Source: an uncultured Bacteroidales bacterium
Lineage (GTDB): Bacteria; Bacteroidota; Bacteroidia; Bacteroidales; UBA932
NCBI GenBank assembly: GCA_900318355.1
Contig: ONKE01000013.1
Span: 62,001 to 126,000 of the forward strand
Direction: 5' to 3'
DNA length: 64,000 nt
Shown: positions 7,653-16,015 of the stretch, in pieces
Numbering within the stretch: position 1 is the first letter of the stretch
How the letters are laid out: each line of letters begins with the position of its first letter
The notes under the pieces: model-generated
Database searches by the model: none
What the model was told of the DNA's origin: nothing
Seen by the model: the letters and a program-made list of their open reading frames with translations, nothing else
Translations under genes and position numbers: made by a program

Positions 7653-8842
7653 AGGATAAGAAGCAGGGCCAGGGTATAAAGCAGGAATGCCTGGAATGTG
7701 AGGCGTCCGCGGGTTGAAGCCGTAATCATTGTTTCGGTTGCATCCGCGGACGCTATCCATTGTGGGTGAACGTCGTCGTATTGGCGCCAGGACCACTTCT
7801 GGATGAGATTGCCCTCGTTGAAGTAGGAGGCTCCTCCGTTGGAACGGTTAAGCGAGATGAGCGTCTTGTAGTCGGAGCGGTAGACGGGCGGGAACTGCCG
7901 CGAGTCGGGCAGGACGTAATTGCCGGAAGATACGAGAAGAAGGGGGCGGAACCCGTTTGCGGCCGCGTCCGCTAGAAGGTCGGCGGCATCTTCCCATTGC
8001 TTCTGGCTCATTTCTTCGGGCTCGTAGACGGATATGGCCAGCACGAGCGGCCCGGCGGCCAGGGAGTCGAGGGTTGCGCCGCTTTCGTTGAAAATGGGAA
8101 GGGACGGAAAACTTGTCTCACGGATGTTGTCTTCCTTGCTGAGCATTTCCTGACGGACGAAAGTCCAAGTGGAATCGGGCAGATTGTCTATGTTGAAACT
8201 GCCCTGCTGGCCGTTTTTCTCGTAAATGAACACAACGATCTGGTCGTTTCCGGCTCCTGCCGGGTCGGCCTCTTCTGCAACCGCGAGGCGCGAGGAGAGG
8301 TTGAAGGGAGTGAAATCCACCAGCGGGATATGCAGCAGCGACCAGGTCATGAAGGCCGCCATTGAAACGGCTACTATCCAGAAACACACGTATTTGTGGC
8401 CCCTGGCGTCTTGGAGCTCGCGCAGCGGCAGGAAAGCCCCTGCCCACAGGAGCAGCAGGATGCCGTTTTTGAGGAAGGACTGGAAGGGAGTAAGGTGTAT
8501 GGCCTCGCCGAAGCAGCCGCATTCCATCTTGGAGCCGCTGACCCATAGGATGAAGGTCACGGCCGTGAAGAACAGGAGCAGGACCATGGAACTCCATGCG
8601 GCGGCCTTGCGGTAGACGCCGGAAACGAGGGCCGCGCCCGTAAGCGCCTCTGTCAGAGACAGGACAAGGCCGAAAACCATGGCGGCAGGGGACAGGAAGG
8701 CGACGTGGAAAAACTTCAGGTAGCCTTCCACTATGAGCTTGGTGCCGACGGGATCCATCAGCTTCAATATCCCGGAAAACAGGAATACAAGCCCTATGAT
8801 TATGGCGCAGAAACGTCTCTGGGACTGGCGGAGTTCTTTCAT
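7649..8842 (-). CDS. DoxX/MauE-like membrane protein with a large extracytoplasmic domain (BT_3928-like)
   Basis: The 397-residue protein starts with a four-helix DoxX-type unit (about residues 10-140: GLVFLFSGILKLMDP, then helices through LLLLWAGAFLPL). It includes a cysteine-containing motif MECGCFGEA near residue 108, as in MauE-like redox membrane proteins. One further helix (about 150-170) is followed by a soluble domain of about 200 residues and a last helix at the extreme C-terminus (FQAFLLYTLALLLIL). Bacteroidota members of this family are known only as BT_3928-type proteins of unknown role; a thiol-redox function is a guess. The start overlaps the tmk stop as ATGA. Confidence 0.7.
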   Translation of the reverse strand: MKELRQSQRRFCAIIIGLVFLFSGILKLMDPVGTKLIVEGYLKFFHVAFLSPAAMVFGLVLSLTEALTGAALVSGVYRKAAAWSSMVLLLFFTAVTFILWVSGSKMECGCFGEAIHLTPFQSFLKNGILLLLWAGAFLPLRELQDARGHKYVCFWIVAVSMAAFMTWSLLHIPLVDFTPFNLSSRLAVAEEADPAGAGNDQIVVFIYEKNGQQGSFNIDNLPDSTWTFVRQEMLSKEDNIRETSFPSLPIFNESGATLDSLAAGPLVLAISVYEPEEMSQKQWEDAADLLADAAANGFRPLLLVSSGNYVLPDSRQFPPVYRSDYKTLISLNRSNGGASYFNEGNLIQKWSWRQYDDVHPQWIASADATETMITASTRGRLTFQAFLLYTLALLLIL

Positions 8843-9522
8843 AGTGCGAGGGCTTTGTCGATTGCTGCGCGGATTTTCCTGAAAATCTTGTCGGGCGGCA
8901 GCATCGAACCGTCAGGTGCCGCGCAGTCGATTCTGAGGAAGGAAGGGTCGGTCTCGCAGCAGCGGAGGTAGACCTCGCGCACTCGCCTTTGGAAGTCCAT
9001 ATCGGCCTCGTGGATATCCTTGTTGCCTTCGAGATAGGAACGGTCGGCTCCCGAGCGGCTGCCCTTGAGGCGGCTCTCGACAAAGCCGGCGGGGACGTCG
9101 AGGAATATGTTGAGGTCGGGCCTGGGCTCGCCGAAGAGGTCGTATTCGGTGGTCAGGATCCATTCCCTGAGGGCCTCGCGCTCTTCCCTTGAGGACAGCT
9201 TGGCGCACTGGTAGGCGACATTGGAATAGACATAGCGGTCCAGAAGGACGTTGCCGCCCTGGGCGAGAACCTCACGTATGCCGGCTGCGGCGCCGTGTCT
9301 GTCTTCGGCATAAAGGAGCGCCACAAGCTGGGGATGTACGTCTTCGAGCTTGCCGAATCCGCCGCGGAGGAATTTCCCGATGAGCTCCCCGTAGACCGGT
9401 GCGTCGTAGCGGGGGAAGTGTATGTATTCCAGTTTTTGAGGGACGGTCCTGAGGTATTCCTTCATCATTCGCACCTGGGTGGATTTCCCGGAGCCGTCCA
9501 ATCCTTCAATCACAAAAAGCAT
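8839..9522 (-). CDS. tmk: thymidylate kinase
   Basis: Phosphorylates dTMP to dTDP. The 227-residue protein starts MLFVIEGLDGSGKST, the P-loop of the family, followed by FPRYDAPVYGELIGKFL, the DR(Y) motif LLDRYVYSNVAYQ, and PDLNIFLDVP. A much longer in-frame extension upstream overlaps the preceding gene in another frame and has no homology-like features, so the ATG at 9522 is taken. Five bases separate it from the upstream DUF5723 gene, and it overlaps the DoxX-like gene by four. An essential nucleotide kinase therefore sits inside an envelope-protein operon. Confidence 0.95.
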   Translation of the reverse strand: MLFVIEGLDGSGKSTQVRMMKEYLRTVPQKLEYIHFPRYDAPVYGELIGKFLRGGFGKLEDVHPQLVALLYAEDRHGAAAGIREVLAQGGNVLLDRYVYSNVAYQCAKLSSREEREALREWILTTEYDLFGEPRPDLNIFLDVPAGFVESRLKGSRSGADRSYLEGNKDIHEADMDFQRRVREVYLRCCETDPSFLRIDCAAPDGSMLPPDKIFRKIRAAIDKALAL

Positions 9523-9527
9523 TTTCC

Positions 9528-11012
9528 CTACAGATATTCGTCGTTTATATCTTGCTTTGCCTCTTTCGGGAACCGCTTGTCGTAGCGTGGCCCGAAGGTC
9601 ATGGTGAGGCCGAAGTTCATGTTGATGTTTATATTGTCCAGAGGCCAGTTGATCATTGCGCCTCCGTCGTTGAATGCATATTTCGGGGTGAAGCGCAGCC
9701 CGGGAAGTTCGGCGGCGAAAAATATGGCCACGAGCGGGAGCTGGAGGTGGAGAGCCGCGCCGATGGAACTTCCGAATGAGGAATAGGCATAGCTTACTCC
9801 CAGGCCGAAGAACGACACCGGAGCCAGGTTGATGCTGCCGCGGATTTCGTTCCAGGAATATTGCTTCTCGAAGTGGCGGGTCAGGAGGACGCCTGCCGAG
9901 AGGGCCTTCCAACCGGGCAGGAACAGCTGCGCGCCGACATTTGCCGTGGCGGGGAGCCAGTCTCTGGTGGACAGGTTGTCGGCATCGGCTTCGAATGCGA
10001 GCATGCCCTTTATCTTTTCCCATTCCTGCTCGAGGACTTCGCCGAGGGGCGATTCGGAGTTGAAGTCGACCTCGACGCCGGTAAAGGAGTATTGTCCGTT
10101 CATCGCGTAGCGGCTCCGTCCGTGCCAGTTCATGCGGCCTATGTCGAGGACGGCGGCGGAAACTTTCAGCCAGGGAAACAGGTCGACGGTTGCGCCCAGG
10201 TCGAAGCCGAAACCATAGCCAAAGGGGCGGATTGCGCCGGGAGTCATCTTTATGGCGCTGAAGTCGACCACCTGCTTCCCGGAGCCTTCGTCCTGCTTCA
10301 TCCCGAAGGAAATCGGCCCGAGAGTGGCGTTGAGGGCTGCAATGGCGTTGATGCTCAGCTCCTGGCCGTTCATCTTGACGTCGAATTTTTCCATGCCTAC
10401 GTCCATGGACATGATGCCCACGAGGAACTTGGCCTTGGCGCCGATGCGTATTTTGTCGCCTATGGGGTAGGAGAGCCCGTAGGCGATTTCGCTGTAGACG
10501 CGCGCCCTCAGTCCGAGGTTGGCGAACGAGAATGTGTCGCCGCCGCCAGTGCCGGATTTCAGGAAACGGAAAAGTTCCTTGGGAATGTTGCCGGTTATGG
10601 ACCCCCGCGCTCCAATGCTGAGGCTGGAGAATGCGCGGCTGTCATGCATCACGCCCAGGGTGAAGACATCGTTGGAAAAACTGGCCGACAGGAGGTTGTT
10701 GCTACGGATCTTCGAGAGGAACTCCTGCTCCGTGACGTTTTTGTTGAGGAAGGTGTAGACCTGCCCGTCTTTCGGGTAGAGGAATGTCCGGAGCCCGAAG
10801 TTGGTGTTGACGCCGGCTCTCAGGTCGCCGGTGAGCAGCGACATGTATTCCTTGTAGGAATATTGGGCCGGGTTGGTACGGTGGCGGTAGAGGTAGCCGT
10901 CCATGAAGTAGGACGTGCGGTCGGAAGACAGCGTCTGGGCATACGTGCTGAAGGCCCCGCAAAGTAGCAGGACCGAGACCGCTGCGATCTTTCGTATGCG
11001 TAAATGCCTCAT
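9528..11012 (-). CDS. DUF5723-type outer-membrane barrel protein
   Basis: The 494-residue product has a signal peptide (MRHLRIRKIAAVSVLLLCGAFSTYAQ) and a long series of barrel strands. RTNPAQYSYKEYMSLLTGDL at the N-terminus, LNATLGPISFGMK in the middle and NMNFGLTMTFGPRYD near the end suggest the DUF5723 family found in Bacteroidota. Function is unknown; the fold suggests an outer-membrane channel or assembly component. A further Met 39 bases upstream is possible but would only lengthen the signal peptide. It starts 13 bases after the lipoprotein gene and is followed by tmk 5 bases later. Confidence 0.75.
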   Translation of the reverse strand: MRHLRIRKIAAVSVLLLCGAFSTYAQTLSSDRTSYFMDGYLYRHRTNPAQYSYKEYMSLLTGDLRAGVNTNFGLRTFLYPKDGQVYTFLNKNVTEQEFLSKIRSNNLLSASFSNDVFTLGVMHDSRAFSSLSIGARGSITGNIPKELFRFLKSGTGGGDTFSFANLGLRARVYSEIAYGLSYPIGDKIRIGAKAKFLVGIMSMDVGMEKFDVKMNGQELSINAIAALNATLGPISFGMKQDEGSGKQVVDFSAIKMTPGAIRPFGYGFGFDLGATVDLFPWLKVSAAVLDIGRMNWHGRSRYAMNGQYSFTGVEVDFNSESPLGEVLEQEWEKIKGMLAFEADADNLSTRDWLPATANVGAQLFLPGWKALSAGVLLTRHFEKQYSWNEIRGSINLAPVSFFGLGVSYAYSSFGSSIGAALHLQLPLVAIFFAAELPGLRFTPKYAFNDGGAMINWPLDNININMNFGLTMTFGPRYDKRFPKEAKQDINDEYL

Positions 11013-11025
11013 TGCCAATGGGGTG

Positions 11026-12828
11026 TTACTTATTGATGACGCCACCGGCATCGATGGTCACGCCGGAGGAGAGATTGACGGAAGCGTTGCGGATGGAAAG
11101 GCCCATGTTCTCGTTGAGCACCGCACCGACCTTCGGGTCGCCGGCCTGCAGGTTGAGGCGGATGCCGCTGAAGTTGATGGTCTGGCCCTCGTCCACGGTC
11201 AGCTTTAGTTTCATTGGGGCGGTTGCGGGCTCGCTCAGGCTTCCGGCGGAAATCGGCGCGAGACCGTCCTGTCCGGCATTTTCAAGGGCTATCTTGATGC
11301 CGGGGATGACGTTGCCTTCGTCGCCGATGACCTCTGCGCTCAAGCCGAAGGAGATTGGCAGGGTGTTGACAACGTCGAATTTGACGTCGGCCTCGGAGAA
11401 GGAGACGTTGTCGCCCAGGTTGACCTTGAGGTTGTCAAGCTCGTATTCGAAGTCTATGGACATGTTTTCGCCGAAGGCGAGCGGGGCGTCGATCCTGTAG
11501 TTGACGGTCACGTCGTAGCTGTCTTCGATGGGGATGGTGATGTCGTCGGCCTTGGCGGAAACGTGTATCTGGTCGATTTCCAGGGTGGAGGGGATAGGGT
11601 AGAGGAAGTCGCCGAGTTTGTCGATTTTCTTCTCGGTGTAGCCCTGCCGGCCGGAAGGCTCGCGGAGGTAGAAGCAGTAGCCGGTAGTGCCGCCGGGGGC
11701 GATGAAGATGGGATCCTCGGCGCTGCCGACTTCCATGAAACGCTCGGTGGCGCTGCCGTCGCTGTCGGTGCCAAGGGCTGTTATGCCGGTGTAGAGGGAC
11801 GCTCCGACGGGGAAGCCGTTGTCCAGGTCGAAGAACAGGCGGAGCTCATAGGGGTCGATGCGGGTGTCGGCGCTGCGGAACTCCTCGGGGATGTCGCCCA
11901 GGTCGACCGTGGTGCCTTCAACCGTGCGGCTGACGTCGAAGCCGGCGCGGACGGAGTTGATGGTTATTTCGCTAATTTCCAGAGATTTGGCAAGCGTCGC
12001 GGAACGGAAGCTGCCGCTGGTGGAGGTGCGGTCGGCCGAGCTGACTTTCATGCCGGCGCGGAGGATGACGTCGTCGTCGACAACCAGCTTGCGCCTGGGA
12101 TTTCCTTCCTCGTCGGTTCCGTCGTCGACAATGCCTTGGCCCTCAGGAACTTTCGAAAAGTCTATGCCCTTGATTTTGCATACGATTTCGGCAGTCTTGC
12201 CGGCCTGGACCTCAAGCGCGGGGCCGCTGACGGTGTTGCCTGAAACGGTGAAGCCCTCCGGAGTCACGGACTCGAAAACGGCCCATTCGGGGAATTCGAT
12301 GCCGACGTTTTCGAGGACGACCTTGGAGAAGGGGACCTTTTCGCCGTCGTAGGATATCTTGAGGACGATGTCTCCGTTGCCGTCAATGTAGAAGACCCTG
12401 GTCACTTCGGCGGGGAAGTCTTCCGCGGTCACCTTGACTTCGAACTTCGTTTCGACCGGAATGTCGGAAACGATGCCGAAATCGCCGTCCAGCGAAATGG
12501 TGGCGGGAGCCGTGGCGTAGAACGGACTCTCCTCCACTTTGACTCCGTCGATGTGCTTGACGTTAAGTTCGATCTTCTGGACGACGGGCTCGCCCTCGAA
12601 ATAGAGGTAGTAGTCGCCGTTTTCGCGGACGCGGATTATGCCGTCTTCGTCTTCAATCTTGAGGATGTCGCCGAGCGTCAGGTTGTTGACGCTTCCGATA
12701 GGCAGTTCGACGGGAGGGAGGTTGACTTCCGTGTTGAGGTTGCTGAGGTCGTAGGCGGGGTCGACGCAGGAGCCGGCGCAGAGTCCGGCGGCCAGGATTG
12801 CGGAAAGGCAGAGGCTGGTATTTTTCAT
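11026..12828 (-). CDS. large lipoprotein of unknown function
   Basis: The 600-residue product has a type II signal peptide with lipobox LCAGSC (lipidated Cys at residue 21), followed by VDPAYDLSNL. The rest is acidic and beta-rich, with repeated blocks of similar flavour (VEVQAGKTAEIVCKIKGI, YDVTVNYRIDAPLAFGENM, PATAPMKLKLTVDEG) suggesting several Ig-like or beta-sandwich domains. I cannot name the family. As first gene of the operon with the DUF5723 barrel it may be the barrel's periplasmic or surface partner. The upstream in-frame start at 12882 precedes the -7 box and is rejected. Confidence 0.7.
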   Translation of the reverse strand: MKNTSLCLSAILAAGLCAGSCVDPAYDLSNLNTEVNLPPVELPIGSVNNLTLGDILKIEDEDGIIRVRENGDYYLYFEGEPVVQKIELNVKHIDGVKVEESPFYATAPATISLDGDFGIVSDIPVETKFEVKVTAEDFPAEVTRVFYIDGNGDIVLKISYDGEKVPFSKVVLENVGIEFPEWAVFESVTPEGFTVSGNTVSGPALEVQAGKTAEIVCKIKGIDFSKVPEGQGIVDDGTDEEGNPRRKLVVDDDVILRAGMKVSSADRTSTSGSFRSATLAKSLEISEITINSVRAGFDVSRTVEGTTVDLGDIPEEFRSADTRIDPYELRLFFDLDNGFPVGASLYTGITALGTDSDGSATERFMEVGSAEDPIFIAPGGTTGYCFYLREPSGRQGYTEKKIDKLGDFLYPIPSTLEIDQIHVSAKADDITIPIEDSYDVTVNYRIDAPLAFGENMSIDFEYELDNLKVNLGDNVSFSEADVKFDVVNTLPISFGLSAEVIGDEGNVIPGIKIALENAGQDGLAPISAGSLSEPATAPMKLKLTVDEGQTINFSGIRLNLQAGDPKVGAVLNENMGLSIRNASVNLSSGVTIDAGGVINK

Positions 12829-12859
12829 ATGGTTATCGGGTTGATTGTCAAATAACTTC

Positions 12860-12867
12860 CAAATATA
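12860..12867 (-). promoter_or_regulatory. -7 element for the lipoprotein/DUF5723/tmk/DoxX operon
   Basis: Minus-strand TATATTTG, 31 bases upstream of the lipoprotein start at 12828. The candidate TTTG -33 element at 12880-12883 is too close (12 bases), so only the -7 match is counted. Confidence 0.5.
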
Positions 12868-12909
12868 CAAATAATTATTCAAATCCCGGGCATCACCCCG
12901 AGGGAAACT

Positions 12910-13713
12910 TTAGCGGGACAGGGCGCGGTAAAGGCTGACGGTCCTTGCGGCCTCTGCCACGTCGTGGACGCGCAGGATGTCGGCACCTTCCTGGAGGGCG
13001 CGCAGCTGGACTACCTGCGTGGCGGGGAGAGAATCTTCCGGCGAAATGCCGAAGCGCTTGTAAATCATGCTCTTCCGCGAGACGCCGACGAGCAGGGGAC
13101 GGCCGTGGCGGCAGAGGACCGACATGCCGCGGAGAAGCTCGTCATTCTGCTGCATGGTCTTTGCGAAACCGAAGCCCGGGTCGAGCACCCAGTTCTTGAT
13201 GCCGAAGCGGCGGGCGCGGCGGGCGAATGCGCTGAAAAAGGAGGAAACCGCCCTTACAACGCCTTCAGGATAGTCCGTCAGAGTCTGCATGGTGGCCGAG
13301 GTGCCGCGCATGTGCATCGCGATGTAACGCAGGCCGAGCGACCCGGCGAGGGGGAGCATCGCGGGGTCGGCCGCACCGGCCGAAATGTCGTTGACGGTCA
13401 GGGGGCCGACAAGGTCGGTCGCGCGCCGGATTACCTCCGACCAGATGGTGTCGATGGAAATGGGTATGTCCTTGCCGGAGAGTTGCTTAAGGACCGGTTC
13501 AAGGCGCTTCCATTCCTCCTCCGGGCCGGGATTGACAGACCCTGGCCGGGACGACGCCGCGCCGATGTCGATGCAGTCGGCCCCCTCGCCGAGGAGGGCG
13601 TCGATGCGCCTTAGCGCTTCCGAGGGCCTTGATGTGCGGCTGGAAGAAAAAAAGGAATCGCCGCTGAGATTGACGATTCCCATTATCTCTATTTTCCGGG
13701 ACGGACTTTTCAT
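12910..13713 (-). CDS. folP: dihydropteroate synthase
   Basis: Condenses p-aminobenzoate with dihydropterin pyrophosphate in folate synthesis; the target of sulfonamides. The 267-residue TIM barrel shows the family landmarks in order: IMGIVNLSGDSFF, DIGAASSRPGS (pterin-site loop), PISIDTIWSEV, VNDISAG, AMHMRGT, NWVLDPGFGFAKT, LLVGVSRKSMI and ILRVHDVAEA. The usual NVTPDSF loop reads NLSGDSFF here, a modest departure. Its ATG overlaps the stop of the ftsB-like gene (ATGA). In many Bacteroidota folP is followed by the c-di-AMP cyclase gene; here it is followed by an unrelated lipoprotein operon. Confidence 0.93.
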   Translation of the reverse strand: MKSPSRKIEIMGIVNLSGDSFFSSSRTSRPSEALRRIDALLGEGADCIDIGAASSRPGSVNPGPEEEWKRLEPVLKQLSGKDIPISIDTIWSEVIRRATDLVGPLTVNDISAGAADPAMLPLAGSLGLRYIAMHMRGTSATMQTLTDYPEGVVRAVSSFFSAFARRARRFGIKNWVLDPGFGFAKTMQQNDELLRGMSVLCRHGRPLLVGVSRKSMIYKRFGISPEDSLPATQVVQLRALQEGADILRVHDVAEAARTVSLYRALSR

Positions 13714-14015
13714 CGGCTTTCAAGATAAACGTCTTCGCCGGGAGCGGCAAAGCCGAAATTTTCCCTCGCGAATTTCTCGAGGGTGTCCCTGTCGTTGGAG
13801 AGGCGGCCGATCTGGGCGTTCATCCTGTCGATGTCCTGACGGTAGAGCTCGATCTGGCGCTCCTGGCGGCGAAGCTCGATGCCGGCGCGGGCCCAGCGCA
13901 GGAGGCTGGAATGGCCGAAGAAGGTGACTATCACCGCGAAAACGGCCGCAGACCACACTGCGTACCGCACGAACGAACGGTGCTCTCCGTTCCAGATATC
14001 CTTGAGCTTGCCCAT
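13710..14015 (-). CDS. ftsB: FtsB/DivIC-type septum formation initiator
   Basis: A 101-residue bitopic protein: short cytoplasmic N-terminus, one transmembrane helix (about residues 18-35, YAVWSAAVFAVIVTFFG), then a periplasmic coiled coil (LRRQERQIELYRQDIDRM) and the conserved LEKFARENFGF segment before the end. This is the FtsB/DivIC pattern; the protein would join FtsL and FtsQ in the divisome and stabilise septal peptidoglycan synthesis. A much longer in-frame extension upstream overlaps the divergent gene and is rejected in favour of the ATG at 14015, which begins at MGKLKDIW. It overlaps folP by four bases. Confidence 0.85.
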   Translation of the reverse strand: MGKLKDIWNGEHRSFVRYAVWSAAVFAVIVTFFGHSSLLRWARAGIELRRQERQIELYRQDIDRMNAQIGRLSNDRDTLEKFARENFGFAAPGEDVYLESR

Positions 14016-14043
14016 TTTTGCTTTTTCAGACCGGGATTCTCCA

Positions 14044-14051
14044 CAAAAATA
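14044..14051 (-). promoter_or_regulatory. -7 element for ftsB-folP
   Basis: Minus-strand TATTTTTG, 28 bases upstream of the ftsB start. Only two bases separate it from the opposite-facing -7 element at 14054-14061. Confidence 0.55.
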
Positions 14052-14053
14052 GC

Positions 14054-14061
14054 TAAATTTG
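14054..14061 (+). promoter_or_regulatory. -7 element for the nucleotidyltransferase gene
   Basis: TAAATTTG, 23 bases upstream of the ATG at 14085. Confidence 0.6.
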
Positions 14062-14084
14062 CGCGAACCAAGAAATTTTTTCTC

Positions 14085-15020
14085 ATGAAACCTACACTTT
14101 TGGTACTTGCTGCCGGAATGGGCAGCCGCTACGGAGGACTCAAGCAGATGGACGGTCTCGGTCCCTCCGGTGAAACCATCATAGATTATTCCATTTACGA
14201 CGCCGTAGCCGCCGGTTTCGGCAAGGTCGTCTACATCGTCAGGGAGTCTTTCCTCGACCAGATGAAGCAGACCGTAGAGGCCAAATACGGCAACGTGCGC
14301 TGCTGTGACGGCAGTCCCCTCGAGTTCGTCTTCGTGACCCAGGAGCTCGACAAGATTCCCGCCGGCATCCCCGTCAATCCCGAGCGCAGCAAGCCCTGGG
14401 GCACGGCACATGCCGTCCTCATGGCCAAGGACGTCATCAAGGAGCCATTTGCCGTCATCAACGGCGACGACTACTACGGCCGCGAATCCTTCCGCATCCT
14501 GGCCGACTGGCTCCGCGCCCACGAAGGCGGCAAGGGAGCCTACAGCATCGTTGGTTTCCAGCTGAGCAACACCCTGTCAGAGTCGGGCGGCGTCTCCCGC
14601 GGCATCTGCGGCTACGACGCGTCCGGCAATCTCCAAAGCATAGTCGAACACCTCAACATCGCCCGCGAGGCCGACGGAAAGGTCTACGGCGACAACACCG
14701 TCTCCGGCGAGGCCCATCTCCTTCTGGACGACAACGCCCTCTGCTCGATGAACATGTGGGGCTTCACCCCCGACTTCTTCGATTTCGAAGAGGCTCTCTT
14801 CGCCGATTTCCTGCGTGAAAACGGCATGGAACTCAAGAAGGAATTCTACATCCCCTACGTCGTTGACCGCATCGTCACCGGCGGCAAGGGCACCTGCGAG
14901 GTACTTTCCACTCCCGAGCGCTGGTTCGGCGTGACTTATAAGGAAGACCGTCCGGCGGTAGTGGCCAAGTTCAAGGCGCTTGTTGACGGCGGAGTCTATC
15001 CCTCACCCCTCTACAAGTAG
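14085..15020 (+). CDS. sugar-nucleotide-type nucleotidyltransferase
   Basis: The 311-residue protein begins TLLVLAAGMGSRYGGLKQMD, the nucleotide-binding loop of the NTP_transferase (GT-A-like) family. It has the metal-binding FAVINGDDYYG near residue 125 and the substrate-loop segment KPWGTAHAVLMAKD. The family joins an NTP to a sugar phosphate; which sugar is not clear from sequence. Relatives in Bacteroidota are annotated as MobA-like or UTP-glucose-1-phosphate uridylyltransferase-like. It is followed after five bases by the CPBP protease gene. The earlier in-frame start at 13911 overlaps the divergent ftsB gene and is rejected. Confidence 0.85.
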   Translation: MKPTLLVLAAGMGSRYGGLKQMDGLGPSGETIIDYSIYDAVAAGFGKVVYIVRESFLDQMKQTVEAKYGNVRCCDGSPLEFVFVTQELDKIPAGIPVNPERSKPWGTAHAVLMAKDVIKEPFAVINGDDYYGRESFRILADWLRAHEGGKGAYSIVGFQLSNTLSESGGVSRGICGYDASGNLQSIVEHLNIAREADGKVYGDNTVSGEAHLLLDDNALCSMNMWGFTPDFFDFEEALFADFLRENGMELKKEFYIPYVVDRIVTGGKGTCEVLSTPERWFGVTYKEDRPAVVAKFKALVDGGVYPSPLYK

Positions 15021-15025
15021 GTCCG

Positions 15026-15937
15026 ATGCCGTTTTTCAAGAAACTCCGCACTCCGGACTATGATATCTTCTCGCCCCACGCCTGGTATGTCCCGGGCGTG
15101 GGCGGGATGTTCGTCATGCTGGGATGGCTGCTTATCGGCGCAATCATCGGCAACATAGTGACTTTCGCCTTCACGGCAATTTTCGGCGCCGAGGCCGGTA
15201 CGGAATACGGCACGCTCGTCTCCTATCCGCTGATGTTCATCCCGCCGATGATTTATTCCCGTCTGGCGAGCGGTCGCAACACCCTGTTCGAGACAGGCTA
15301 CCACCTGGACAACAACCACTTCTCCCCGGTCGGCGGAGCCTTGGCCGCGGTCCTTGTTGTCGTCGCCACCGTCGCGGCGTCGTTCTGCAGCGACATTTTC
15401 CTGAAAGTCCTGCCGCCGATGCCCGAGTGGCTGGAGTCCACCTTGAAGAGCATGACCCAGGGCAAAGTTTGGGTCAATTTCCTGTGCGTCAGCATATTCG
15501 CCCCGTTCTTCGAGGAGTGGCTCTGCCGTGGCGTCGTGCTTCGCGGCCTGCTCAACAGCAAGCGGGCGGACGGCTCGTCCATGCATCCGGCCTGGGCCAT
15601 TGTCCTCTCCGCGGTCTTCTTCGCCTTCATCCACCTCAACCCCTGGCAGGCGATTCCGGCCTTCCTGCTGGGATGCCTCTTCGGCTACGTCTACTGGCGC
15701 ACGGGCTCGCTCAAGCTTACCATGCTGATGCACTTCACCAACAACACCCTGGCCCTTGCGCTCGGCCACACCGAGATGTTCAAGGACGCGGAGTCCTGGC
15801 TTGACGTCATGCCGCCCGTCTGGTACGGTGTCGGCTTCGTGGTTGCCGTCGGCCTGATCGCGGGTGTAATCATGGTTTTCAGGCAGATTCCGGTCCGGGG
15901 AATGAGTGGCAACTGCGACGAGATTCCGGCTGCATAG
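15026..15937 (+). CDS. CPBP-family intramembrane protease (Abi family)
   Basis: A 303-residue polytopic protein with about seven hydrophobic helices. The catalytic signatures of the CPBP/Rce1-like family are present: EEWLCRGVVLRG near residue 173 (EExxxR), FFAFIHLNPWQA (FxxxH) and MLMHFTNNTLAL (HxxxN/B) further on. Such proteases cleave or modify membrane substrates; in bacteria some confer bacteriocin immunity, but no bacteriocin genes lie nearby. The C-terminal tail after the last helix is short. It is probably co-transcribed with the upstream nucleotidyltransferase (five-base gap). Confidence 0.88.
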   Translation: MPFFKKLRTPDYDIFSPHAWYVPGVGGMFVMLGWLLIGAIIGNIVTFAFTAIFGAEAGTEYGTLVSYPLMFIPPMIYSRLASGRNTLFETGYHLDNNHFSPVGGALAAVLVVVATVAASFCSDIFLKVLPPMPEWLESTLKSMTQGKVWVNFLCVSIFAPFFEEWLCRGVVLRGLLNSKRADGSSMHPAWAIVLSAVFFAFIHLNPWQAIPAFLLGCLFGYVYWRTGSLKLTMLMHFTNNTLALALGHTEMFKDAESWLDVMPPVWYGVGFVVAVGLIAGVIMVFRQIPVRGMSGNCDEIPAA

Positions 15938-15941
15938 TCCC

Positions 15942-15963
15942 TTTGTGGAACATTTGTGGAACA
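15942..15963. repeat. two tandem 11-bp repeats (TTTGTGGAACA) upstream of parA
   Basis: TTTGTGGAACA occurs at 15942-15952 and again, without a gap, at 15953-15963. Each contains GTGGAACA, which fits the half-site GTGNAACA of the parS consensus, but in direct rather than inverted orientation. They lie just after the CPBP stop and about 39 bases before the parA -7 element. Confidence 0.7.
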
Positions 15964-16001
15964 AAAGCGGCGAATTCTTCAGTAATATGAAAGAATTTGC
16001 T

Positions 16002-16009
16002 TAAATTTG
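16002..16009 (+). promoter_or_regulatory. -7 element for the parA operon
   Basis: TAAATTTG ends only 6 bases before the parA ATG. If this promoter is used in the usual way, the transcript would have almost no leader. Confidence 0.6.
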
Positions 16010-16015
16010 CCCGTT

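Noticed and set aside
8839..10023. A 394-residue version of thymidylate kinase with a long N-terminal extension
   Set aside because: The extension overlaps the DUF5723 gene in another frame and is Arg/Pro-rich noise; the P-loop begins right after the ATG at 9522.
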